From: Marispirochaeta sp963667435
Lineage (GTDB): Bacteria; Spirochaetota; Spirochaetia; JC444; Marispirochaetaceae
DNA length: 64,000 bases
Reading direction: 5' to 3'
NCBI GenBank assembly: GCA_963667435.1
Contig: OY763414.1
Span: 3,410,001-3,474,000 of the forward strand
The translations under genes and the position numbers were made by a program. Shown here in pieces: positions 9,240 to 18,219 of the stretch (the stretch's first letter is position 1; each line of letters opens with the position of its first letter). The notes beneath the pieces are model-generated. The model saw only the letters and a program-made list of their open reading frames with translations. It was not told the DNA's origin and searched no databases.

Positions 9240-12200
9240 ATGAAAAAACAATATTTTGCAATAATCGCCCTTCTCTTCGCCATTTTGTTGTTCAGTACCT
9301 GCACCTCCAGTGCAGTTAATACGCTGCCCGATCCTCGACAGGTTCAGGGAGTTACCGGTGGCGAGCTGGGGCTTTCAACTCCGGTGCGAATCGTATTTAC
9401 TGAAGCCCTTGGAGAGCAGGGAACGGTCCCTGAAATAAATCCTCTGAAAATTCGTCCCCGGGTGTCCGGGTCAGTTGTCTGGGAGGATGACTGGACTCTG
9501 AAATTTACCCCCGACACCTTATATAAACCGGATACAGAGTATCGGATCTCTTTTTCCGCTGATTCCGGTTTGTTTTCCGGGATAAAATCCTTTGAGTACG
9601 GTTGCCATACCGTATCGGATTCGCTACTGCTTGAGGAAGAAATCCTGCGTATCCCTGATCCTTCAAACCCTGCTGCCATGGTGCTTTCCTGCACTGTTAC
9701 CGCCGCGGAAGGTTTAACGCCCGATGCTGTAGCAGAAAAGATCGAGGCAAAGTTAGATGGAAGTATTCTCCCGGTATTTGTCTCAACCTCGCCGGATAAT
9801 GACGGATACAGTCTGAATGTGGACGGTATTGTAAAGAGCGATAAAACCGGCGATCTTGTTCTTTCCTGGAGCGAGAAGCAGGGGGGCAGAACTAAAAAGC
9901 TGAGAAAGGTTGTTTCTGTTCCCGGCAGCGGTGATTTTTCTGTTCTTTCCATTCGACCTGTTCCCGAACCGAATGAGCATATTGAGATTGTTTTCAGTCA
10001 GCCTCTGAACGAAAATCAGCCATTGGAAGGGCTGGTAACTGCCATGGGACTGGATAATCCCGCTGTTAACCGTAAATCCAATATTGTCAGACTCTACTCA
10101 AACCATAAGCTCCCCAAAACTGCCGAAGTTCTGGTGAGTGAGCTTGTCCAGAGTTCCGGCGGTATTGCCCTGGGATCCGACAATCGTACAACCGTACGCA
10201 TTCCCAGTGAAAAACCGCAGGTTCGCTTTGTTGGGAACGGGGTTATTATTCCCACCAGCCAGGGGACTACTGTACCAATAGAAACACTTAATCTGTCCGC
10301 TTTTATGGTGGAAGCGGTTAAGATTTATGGTGATAATATGCGTCAGTTCCTCCAGATAAACGACCTGGATGGTGACAAAGAGATGTACCGGGTGGGCGAT
10401 GTTGTCTGGCGTAAGGTTATCCAGCTTGACTGGGATGATGAAAATACTGACCGGTGGATCCGCTACGGCCTGGATGTCTCTCCCCTGATTAAAGATCATC
10501 CTGACGGGATGTTCCAACTGCGGGTTACCTTCCGGCGTCCTTATATAAAATATCCGGGAGCTGAAGGTGCCACGGCAGAACCCGTTGCCTGGGACAATCT
10601 TTCCGCCGGTGAAACCGGGGAGTCCAGCTTCTGGGATAACTGGCAACCGAATTATTCTTATGATTATCGCAGACACCGGAACGATCCGAATCATCCTGCC
10701 TATTATCAGAAGTGGAATGATCATGATATCAGTGCCGCGCGGAATGTTCTGGTATCGAATCTGGGGCTGATAGTACAGCGGGGAGCGGATGCTGAAGTAA
10801 TGGAGATCAGTGCTTCGGATCTCCGCACAGCGGAACCCGTCAGAAGTGCCGAGATTGCTGTACTTAATTATCAGGGCAGGGTACTTGATTCAGCCCGTAC
10901 CTCCGGCAGCGGAACCGCAAGCCTGAAAGCTCCTGCCGAAGCATTTCTTGTAACTGCCTCCAGGGGAAGTGACCGTGCCTATGTGAAAGTGAATGCCCAG
11001 TCCGCACTGGAAACCAGCCAGTTTGATATAAAGGGTGTTAAGCCCCATAAGGGTGTTTACGGATTTATCTACGGTGACCGGGGGGTCTGGCGTCCGGGAG
11101 ATACTGCTCATATGAGTTTCATGCTCCACGATCCCCAGCGGGTTATTCCCCATAATCACCCGGTTGTTATGGAGCTTTCCGATCCCCGAGGAAGTGTCCG
11201 GGAAAACAGAACCGTTACCGACAATGAAGGCGGTCTCTACTATTTCCCCATAGATTTTGCCGCCGATGCCCCGACGGGCAACTGGACCATGCGCCTGAGG
11301 CTGGGGGGCCAGGTATTTGAAAAAACTGTAAAGGTGGAATCGGTAATGCCCAATCGGCTCAAGATCATGCTTGATCTTGCTTCAGGTGGAGGTGCCGGGG
11401 ATGCCTTGAGTAATGGTATTCTCTCCGGAACCCTCTCATCTGTCTGGCTCCACGGCGCAATTGCGTCGGATCTTAAAGCCTCGGTGGATATGAGCTTTTC
11501 CCCGGCCCAGACCATATTCCCGGGCTACAGCGACTATGTTTTTGATGATCCTGTTGGACAGTTCTTCTCTGACAGGGAGTCTATCTTCTCCGGAAACCTA
11601 AATGAAGATGGAAAGGCTCAGATACGGAAGTCTGTGCGTATTTCCGATGCTCCAGGAAGACTGACCGCCACAGCAAGTACCAGGGTATACGAAAACGGCG
11701 GCAGCTATTCCAGTGAGTATGTGAGTTTTCCCTTTGATCCCTACGATCAGTATGCAGGGATTAAAGTTCCCAAAGGGGATGCCGCCCGGGGAATGCTTTT
11801 AACCGATGAAGATCAGCGGATTGATATTGCCCTGCTGAATAAGGACGGAAGCAGGGTTTCCAGCGGCAGGGTGAAGGTTGAACTGATTAAACTCAACTGG
11901 CGCTGGTGGTGGGAGACGGATGAGGAGAATCTCTCCAACTTCATGCGCCGTCGGTCCTATACCGTTCGTCTTCAGGATGAGATTGATATAAACAACGGCA
12001 GAGGGTCCTGGACCTTCCAGCTTCACTATCCCGAATGGGGGCGATACCTTATCCGGGCCACCGATAACAGGTCAGGTCATGTTACCGGGAAGATTGTCTA
12101 TATTGACTGGCCCGGCTGGGCCGGCAAGGGACAGAAAGAGGGTATGGGCAGTGCCTCAATGCTTGTACTCAGTGCCGACAAGACCAGCTGCACCGTTGGT

Positions 12201-14750
12201 GAGGATGTAACGGTAAGCTTTCCCAGCGATGCCGACGGCAAAGCCCTCATTACCATTGAGGCTGATCAGCAGATAGTCGAGAGCCGGTGGATAGATACTA
12301 CCGTAAACAGTACGGACTATACCTTCCGGGCTGGTCACAATATGGCACCCAATATTTATGTGCATGTGCTCTATGTTCAGCCCCATATGCAGACCGTCAA
12401 CGACAGGCCCATCCGCACCTACGGTGTGGTGCCGGTAAGTGTTGAGGATCCGGTCACGGTGATTTCGCCGAAGATAAGCACCGATGATGTTTTTGAACCG
12501 GGCAGTGTAGTTTCCATACGGGTTTCTGAAGAACACGGCCGTGCCATGGCATACACCCTTGCGGTTGTAGACGAAGGCCTTCTTGGTATTACCCGTTTCC
12601 AGACCCCGGACCCCCGGACCGAAATATACCGCCGCCGGGCTTCCGGTATGAAAACCTGGGATATCTATGATTATGTTGCCGGAGCCTATTCCGGGGAGCT
12701 TAATACACTGCTGGCTGTCGGAGGTGGTGACGAGGGTGCCGGAGCAGGCAAAAAGAAGCAGAACCGTTTTGAACCGGTGGCCCTGTTTATTCCTCCCACA
12801 TCCATTTCCGCAGGGGAGACCAAGGTTCATCAGATAAAGCTTCCCCAGTATGTCGGCGCTGTCCGGGTAATGCTGGTGGCCGCTGACCGCGGTGCCTACG
12901 GCTCTGCGGAAAAAGAGGTTCCGGTAAAGAAGGATCTGATGGTTGTGGGAACGGCCCCCAGGGTTGTAAGTCCCAATGAAACCTTTGATATTCCTGTTTC
13001 TCTTTTTGCTCTGGGAGAGTCCATAACAGGGGCCAGCCTCAGCATAGAGGTACAGGGGCCTTTTACGGTGAATATGAGTTCCCGCAAATTACTGAGCATA
13101 GAAAAGCCCGGGGAATACGAAGAGAGCTTTTCCGTCAGTTCTGCAGACAGTCTCGGTCTCGGCTCTATTGTGATAACCGCCAGAGGAGGGGGGTATACAG
13201 CGGTCAGTCGGATTCCACTTGAAGTTCGCAGCCCCGCACCGGAACTGCATCAGGTGGCGGTACAGGATATGAGCCTTGATGCCGGCAGTTCCGACAGCCG
13301 CTTTATTGAGTTTTTCGGAATACCAGGATCCAACACCCTTGCTGTGGAGGCCGCCGCCATTCCACCCATGGATCTCTCCCGCAGGCTGGAATATCTGATA
13401 CGCTATCCTCATGGATGCATTGAGCAGACTGTATCCTCTGTATTTCCTCAGCTTTTTCTCTCGGATCTTACCAACCTCACCGAGGCTGAAAAAAGCACTG
13501 CCCGGGCAAATATTGAAGCTGGTATTTCACGGCTGGCCGGGTTCCGCACTGCCTCGGGTGGTTTTGCATACTGGCCGGGACAGAGTGAAGACAGCCTCTG
13601 GGGTACCAATTACGCAGGGCATTTTATGCTTGAGGCGAAGGCTCGTGGATACGCTGTGCCTTCAGACCTTTTTGAGGGCTGGGTGAGTTTTCAGGCAACA
13701 AAAGCCAATGAAGCATATCCCCGCAGGGATCAGGATAAAATGATTCAAGCCTATAGACTGTACACTCTTGCCAGGGCGGGAAGTCCCGATTTTGCCGCCA
13801 TGAACCGGCTCCGGGAAACCGGAACACTCCCCGAAGCAGCCCGCTGGCGGCTGGCCGCGGCATATGGTATCGCCGGACTGAAAGAGGATGGTCAGAGACT
13901 GGCTGCCAGGGCAGGCACGGATGTCTCTTCCTATATTGAATATTCCGGTACCTTCGGAAACGGAGACCGGGACCGGGCTTTTATTCTTGAAGCACTGGTG
14001 GAACTGGGACAGCATACCCAGGCGGCCCGGCTTGCCCGGGAAATCTCCAGTGTGATGACCTCGGACAAATCTCTCAGCACCCAGACCTGTGCCTATGGTC
14101 TGCTTGCCATGGCCAAGTTCGGTATGGAAGAGGCGAAGAATGAACCGATCAAGCTTGAGATAACCTGGGACGGAGGCCGCCGGCAGTCCTTCTCTACGGA
14201 CAAACCGGTTCTCACCATTCCTATAGATCCGGGAAAGAGTCTTAACGGGACCCTTGAAATACGTAACAATTCGGGACGACGAATCTATCCCCGCATACTT
14301 ACCGGCGGGGTTCCCCGGCAGGGCAGTGAACAGGCGGTAAACCAGGGCCTTGTAACAAGCATCCGCTACAAGGATAAAGACGGGAGGGATCTTACCGGGG
14401 ATCGCTTCTTTCATGGTGATGAGATCAGGATCGAGATCGAAGTCTACAATAATACCCGGACCAATTACGAGGAATTGGTTTTAAGCCATATGCTTCCCGC
14501 AGGGTTTGAGATTTTCAATGAGCGTCTTTCCGGGGATTCATCTTCCCGGGCTGATTATGATTATCGGGATATCCGTGATGACCGGGTGTATACCTATTTT
14601 GACCTGGAGGGCCGGAAACGAACAACCTTCACCCTCTATGTAAATGCCGGATATGCCGGGAAGTTTTATATGCCGCCGGTACTGACCCAGGCCATGTATA
14701 ATCCGGATGTCCAGTCAGTTGTACCGGGGCAGTGGATAAGCATTGAATAG
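9240..14750 (+). CDS. yfhM: bacterial alpha-2-macroglobulin lipoprotein
   Basis: 1,836 residues, a normal size for bacterial alpha-2-macroglobulins (about 1,650-1,850). The N-terminus is a lipoprotein signal with lipobox FSTC, giving Cys21 as the lipidated residue. The intact thioester motif is CIEQ at residue 1393 (context YPHGCIEQTV), so the protein can presumably trap proteases covalently. Upstream are macroglobulin-like sandwich domains, including the characteristic VYGFIYGDRGVWRPGDT. Downstream is the alpha-toroid thioester domain and a C-terminal sandwich (HMLPAGFEI). It overlaps pbpC by eight bases. In Gram-negatives this pairing is conserved and viewed as periplasmic defence against host or competitor proteases when the wall is breached. 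Confidence 0.93.
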   Translation: MKKQYFAIIALLFAILLFSTCTSSAVNTLPDPRQVQGVTGGELGLSTPVRIVFTEALGEQGTVPEINPLKIRPRVSGSVVWEDDWTLKFTPDTLYKPDTEYRISFSADSGLFSGIKSFEYGCHTVSDSLLLEEEILRIPDPSNPAAMVLSCTVTAAEGLTPDAVAEKIEAKLDGSILPVFVSTSPDNDGYSLNVDGIVKSDKTGDLVLSWSEKQGGRTKKLRKVVSVPGSGDFSVLSIRPVPEPNEHIEIVFSQPLNENQPLEGLVTAMGLDNPAVNRKSNIVRLYSNHKLPKTAEVLVSELVQSSGGIALGSDNRTTVRIPSEKPQVRFVGNGVIIPTSQGTTVPIETLNLSAFMVEAVKIYGDNMRQFLQINDLDGDKEMYRVGDVVWRKVIQLDWDDENTDRWIRYGLDVSPLIKDHPDGMFQLRVTFRRPYIKYPGAEGATAEPVAWDNLSAGETGESSFWDNWQPNYSYDYRRHRNDPNHPAYYQKWNDHDISAARNVLVSNLGLIVQRGADAEVMEISASDLRTAEPVRSAEIAVLNYQGRVLDSARTSGSGTASLKAPAEAFLVTASRGSDRAYVKVNAQSALETSQFDIKGVKPHKGVYGFIYGDRGVWRPGDTAHMSFMLHDPQRVIPHNHPVVMELSDPRGSVRENRTVTDNEGGLYYFPIDFAADAPTGNWTMRLRLGGQVFEKTVKVESVMPNRLKIMLDLASGGGAGDALSNGILSGTLSSVWLHGAIASDLKASVDMSFSPAQTIFPGYSDYVFDDPVGQFFSDRESIFSGNLNEDGKAQIRKSVRISDAPGRLTATASTRVYENGGSYSSEYVSFPFDPYDQYAGIKVPKGDAARGMLLTDEDQRIDIALLNKDGSRVSSGRVKVELIKLNWRWWWETDEENLSNFMRRRSYTVRLQDEIDINNGRGSWTFQLHYPEWGRYLIRATDNRSGHVTGKIVYIDWPGWAGKGQKEGMGSASMLVLSADKTSCTVGEDVTVSFPSDADGKALITIEADQQIVESRWIDTTVNSTDYTFRAGHNMAPNIYVHVLYVQPHMQTVNDRPIRTYGVVPVSVEDPVTVISPKISTDDVFEPGSVVSIRVSEEHGRAMAYTLAVVDEGLLGITRFQTPDPRTEIYRRRASGMKTWDIYDYVAGAYSGELNTLLAVGGGDEGAGAGKKKQNRFEPVALFIPPTSISAGETKVHQIKLPQYVGAVRVMLVAADRGAYGSAEKEVPVKKDLMVVGTAPRVVSPNETFDIPVSLFALGESITGASLSIEVQGPFTVNMSSRKLLSIEKPGEYEESFSVSSADSLGLGSIVITARGGGYTAVSRIPLEVRSPAPELHQVAVQDMSLDAGSSDSRFIEFFGIPGSNTLAVEAAAIPPMDLSRRLEYLIRYPHGCIEQTVSSVFPQLFLSDLTNLTEAEKSTARANIEAGISRLAGFRTASGGFAYWPGQSEDSLWGTNYAGHFMLEAKARGYAVPSDLFEGWVSFQATKANEAYPRRDQDKMIQAYRLYTLARAGSPDFAAMNRLRETGTLPEAARWRLAAAYGIAGLKEDGQRLAARAGTDVSSYIEYSGTFGNGDRDRAFILEALVELGQHTQAARLAREISSVMTSDKSLSTQTCAYGLLAMAKFGMEEAKNEPIKLEITWDGGRRQSFSTDKPVLTIPIDPGKSLNGTLEIRNNSGRRIYPRILTGGVPRQGSEQAVNQGLVTSIRYKDKDGRDLTGDRFFHGDEIRIEIEVYNNTRTNYEELVLSHMLPAGFEIFNERLSGDSSSRADYDYRDIRDDRVYTYFDLEGRKRTTFTLYVNAGYAGKFYMPPVLTQAMYNPDVQSVVPGQWISIE

Positions 14751-17079
14751 CAGGTTTCTGAAAAGGCTGCTGTTTATCCCGCTGCTGGTTCAGCTGCTTG
14801 TTCTCCTGATCTGGTGGGCTGTCTTTCCGACGGAGCTTTTTCCTCCCCGTTACTCAAGGGTTCTTCTTGACCGGGGAGGGGAGCTTCTCTCCGCCCGTAT
14901 TGCCTCCGACGGACAGTGGCGCTTTCCTCCTCTTGGGGGTCTTCCGGATAAATACCGGCAGGCCCTGATCCGCTTTGAAGACCGCCGCTACTACTTTCAT
15001 GCCGGGGTTGATATGCCGGCACTTTTCCGCGCATTCAGGGATAATCTGACAGCCGGGGAGGTTGTCAGCGGAGGATCAACCATCACCATGCAGGTGATGC
15101 GTATGAGTCTGGGGAATCCCGGCAGGACGCTGCTTCAGAAGGGATACGAAGCCCTTCTCGCACTGCAGGCCAATCTCCGCTTCAGCAAAGAGGAGATTCT
15201 CAGTATTTATGCTTCCAATGCACCCTTCGGCGGGAATGTGGTGGGCATCGAAGCTGCCTCCTGGCGCTATTTTCACCGGGATCCCTACAATATCTCCTGG
15301 GCTGAAGCGGCGCTGTTGGCAGTCCTGCCAAACAGCCCATCAGCCATTAACCTCGAAACCGGCAGGGCCCTGCTGAAAGCCAAGCGCGATCGCCTGTTGG
15401 CCGGGCTTGCAGAAACGGGAGTAATAAGTGAGGAAGATCTCCGTTTTGCCCGATCGGAACCTGTTCCCTCAGCTCCGTTTCCACTGAATGATCTTGCGCC
15501 CCATGTGATGGATCTCTTTTCCGCAGAGAATAAGGAATTCAGGGAATCCGGGGGTAAAATCACCACAACTATTGATCGAAACCTGCAGATACATGCTGCA
15601 AATGTAGTGAACCGCAACGGTCGGTTCCTGAACAGCTATGATGTACAGAATGCCGCGGCCTTAATGGCAGATACATTCAGCGGTGAGATCCGTGCCTATA
15701 TCGGCAATCTGGGGTATCCGGGAGTTCAGGACCGGCACGTGGATATTGTCTCTGCTCCACGCAGTACCGGCAGTCTGCTCAAGCCCTTTCTTTACGCTGT
15801 AATGATGGATGATGGAATGCTCCTTCCCCGGCAGCTTGTTCCGGATGTGCCCATAAAGATAGGAACCTATGTTCCGGAGAATCATACCCATGAGTTCCGG
15901 GGTGCTGTTCCGGCGGATCAGGCTCTGATTCATTCTCTGAATGTGCCCATGGCTCTGCTGCTGAGGGATTTCGGCGTTGACCGGTTTTACGGAGTTCTCA
16001 AAGAGCTGGGAATGAGTACTCTCTACCGCAGTGCCGGAGGATACGGAATAACGCTTATCCTCGGAGGAGCGGAGGGTACTCTGCGGGATTTAGTGGGAAT
16101 GTATGCAGGACTGACTTCCGCGTTGATTCCGTCGGGAGGATCGCAGCATCCGCCTTACAGGACTCTGCGCCTGAGGGAGGGGAACCCCGACTATGTAACA
16201 GATCGCCCGGCAATAACTCCTGCCGCCTGGTGGCTGACACTGCAGGCCATGCAGCAGCTTGACCGTCCGGGAGAGGATGGGTCCTGGGAATCGTACTCGT
16301 CATCCCGCCGGATTGCCTGGAAAACAGGAACCAGTTACGGCAACCGGGATGCCTGGTCAATCGGGGTTACCGCGGACATGACCATCGGGGTCTGGGCCGG
16401 TAACGCCCGGGGAAACGGTAATCCCGCACTGAAAGGCTCCGAGGCGGCGGCGCCGATTCTTTTTGATCTCTTTAATCTTGTGGAACAGAAAAATAAACTG
16501 CACAAACCGGCAGGATTTATTGAAGTGGAAACCTGTACTGAAAGCGGTTATCTTGCCGGTCCGGACTGCAGCCACAGGGAGTATACGCAGGTTCCGTCCA
16601 AGCCGAACCGGGTCTGTCCCTACTGCCGAATAGTACATACAGACCCTGATGGCCTGTATCAGGTGGACAGCTCAGTGATGTCACCGGACCGTATTGTCAG
16701 CACTCCCCGCTTTGTTCTGCCTCCTCAGATGGAGTGGTACTATCTGAAAAGAACTGCGGACTATTCAAGACTGCCGCCCCTGCATCCGGCTATTGCGAAA
16801 AATGCTGCTGCAGACAGGCTGATTCTGGTGAACCCTGCCCAGGGAGATACAATATATCTGCCTGTGGATTTCGGCTCAGGAAGGGAAAAGCTTGTGTGTG
16901 AGGCTTTTCATTCTGATCCGCAGGAGCTTCTTTTCTGGCATCTTGATGATGAGTTTCTGGGGAGTACAAGCGGTTTTCATACCATGGAGATACACCCCGG
17001 CCCCGGGGAACATACTGTTACCGTTATGGACGGAGAGGGAAACCATCAGTCCCACACGATAACCATTGTGCAGGAATAA
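14743..17079 (+). CDS. pbpC: penicillin-binding protein 1C (bifunctional peptidoglycan synthase)
   Basis: 778 residues, matching PBP1C (about 770). The start is TTG at 14743, overlapping the previous gene by eight bases; no nearer ATG keeps the membrane anchor (LLFIPLLVQLLVLLIWW). The glycosyltransferase domain shows FEDRRYYFHAGVD and GGSTITMQV. The transpeptidase domain has Ser344-x-x-Lys347 (GSLLKPF), SLN and KTGTS near residue 527. The C-terminal 150 residues, with a Cys-bearing CTESGYLAGPDC segment, fit the BiPBP_C domain typical of PBP1C. It should polymerise and cross-link peptidoglycan in the periplasm. Gene order with yfhM is the classical one. Confidence 0.94.
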   Translation: MNSRFLKRLLFIPLLVQLLVLLIWWAVFPTELFPPRYSRVLLDRGGELLSARIASDGQWRFPPLGGLPDKYRQALIRFEDRRYYFHAGVDMPALFRAFRDNLTAGEVVSGGSTITMQVMRMSLGNPGRTLLQKGYEALLALQANLRFSKEEILSIYASNAPFGGNVVGIEAASWRYFHRDPYNISWAEAALLAVLPNSPSAINLETGRALLKAKRDRLLAGLAETGVISEEDLRFARSEPVPSAPFPLNDLAPHVMDLFSAENKEFRESGGKITTTIDRNLQIHAANVVNRNGRFLNSYDVQNAAALMADTFSGEIRAYIGNLGYPGVQDRHVDIVSAPRSTGSLLKPFLYAVMMDDGMLLPRQLVPDVPIKIGTYVPENHTHEFRGAVPADQALIHSLNVPMALLLRDFGVDRFYGVLKELGMSTLYRSAGGYGITLILGGAEGTLRDLVGMYAGLTSALIPSGGSQHPPYRTLRLREGNPDYVTDRPAITPAAWWLTLQAMQQLDRPGEDGSWESYSSSRRIAWKTGTSYGNRDAWSIGVTADMTIGVWAGNARGNGNPALKGSEAAAPILFDLFNLVEQKNKLHKPAGFIEVETCTESGYLAGPDCSHREYTQVPSKPNRVCPYCRIVHTDPDGLYQVDSSVMSPDRIVSTPRFVLPPQMEWYYLKRTADYSRLPPLHPAIAKNAAADRLILVNPAQGDTIYLPVDFGSGREKLVCEAFHSDPQELLFWHLDDEFLGSTSGFHTMEIHPGPGEHTVTVMDGEGNHQSHTITIVQE

Positions 17080-17094
17080 GAGATATAGTCTGAT

Positions 17095-18219
17095 TCAGTC
17101 AGCAGGGATGGGATGAAACATCTCCAACTTGCAATATGGAAATGAAATGTGTATATCCAGACACTCTTTTTCGTTCGTAGCGTATTTTCCTTCCAGCTGT
17201 TCTTCGATAAGACTTGTTATAATAAGCAGATCGGTTTCGGATGGAAGGGTTGTCTTCTGTTTTCTAAATGCTCCATCAAACCGGATTCTCAGGGTGATCC
17301 CTTTTTCTGATTGCTCATGTGTCACAGAAATGTGAAAGATTTCTCCTTTCTTTCCCGGGGTAACTTGTGCAATAAAATGACGGAAAATCTCGGTAAGCGC
17401 TATTCCAAACGGAAAAGCCTGATTAATCTCCAGCATCATGGGTGTATCGGGAAGTTCAAAACTGCAATCGTCTCTATCTATATTCCGATCCTTACGCTCA
17501 GCCAGAAACATTCTGGAAAGGAAGACTGTCATATCAATGCTGTTCAATGTTTTTGAATGCAGCAGCAGCCCCTGGATCTGAGCCATTGTGCGTATCCGGG
17601 AATTGAACTTTTTTATAAATCCGGCAATCTCAGGATTTCCGGATTTGGGAATATCTATAGCCACAAGGCTTTGAATAAACTGCAGATTGTTGTTTACCCG
17701 GTGATATACTTCCTGGAGCAGAAAGGTGCGCTGCTGCAGGGTTTTTTCAAGAGCCTGATTTTTTTCATTCAGTTCTCTCGTCCTCTCCTTAACCATGGAT
17801 GCCAGATCCCGGTTGACCTGTTCCAGTTCCCGTTTGCTCTCCAGAATATTTATCTGGGATTCTATACGGGCAAGCAGCTCTCTATGGTCAAAAGGTTTTG
17901 TAACATAATCCAGTCCACCTGCTTCAAGGGCTTCATCTATAATTGCCTGATCAACAGATGCTGAAAGGAACAGTGTGGGAATCTCGGTGTAAACCGGATC
18001 AGCTTTAAGCTGTCTGCATAGCTCAATCCCGTCGATACCTGGAAGGGAAATATCCATAAGGATAAGGTCTATTGAATATTCATGCAGGATAGACAGCGCT
18101 TCTCTGGCATTGAAAGCGACAGCAAGCCAGTAGTTCTGTTTATGGAGTATGGAATTTAGAAGGGCAAGATCATCCCGATTATCCTCAATAATGAGGATTC
18201 TCCAGCGGTAGTCATTCAT
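17095..18219 (-). CDS. response regulator fused to a degenerate HisKA_2-type kinase
   Basis: 374 residues. Residues 6-125 form a receiver domain with phospho-acceptor Asp56 (LILMDISLPG) and the conserved Lys in VTKPF. A coiled coil (about 130-165) leads to a HisKA_2-type phospho-helix, VYHRVNNNLQ with His173. The ATP-binding region is decayed: the N-box, usually NELxxNAxKH, reads TEIFRHFIAQ, and the DNGxG box reads FDGAF. It may therefore receive phosphate from the adjacent hybrid kinase rather than make its own. It overlaps that gene by four bases (ATGA), so the two are translationally coupled. Confidence 0.8.
   Translation of the reverse strand: MNDYRWRILIIEDNRDDLALLNSILHKQNYWLAVAFNAREALSILHEYSIDLILMDISLPGIDGIELCRQLKADPVYTEIPTLFLSASVDQAIIDEALEAGGLDYVTKPFDHRELLARIESQINILESKRELEQVNRDLASMVKERTRELNEKNQALEKTLQQRTFLLQEVYHRVNNNLQFIQSLVAIDIPKSGNPEIAGFIKKFNSRIRTMAQIQGLLLHSKTLNSIDMTVFLSRMFLAERKDRNIDRDDCSFELPDTPMMLEINQAFPFGIALTEIFRHFIAQVTPGKKGEIFHISVTHEQSEKGITLRIRFDGAFRKQKTTLPSETDLLIITSLIEEQLEGKYATNEKECLDIHISFPYCKLEMFHPIPAD

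Noticed and set aside
13662..14414. Minus-strand 250-codon frame opposite the alpha-2-macroglobulin gene
   Set aside because: Shadow of the coding strand; no start signal or recognisable domain.
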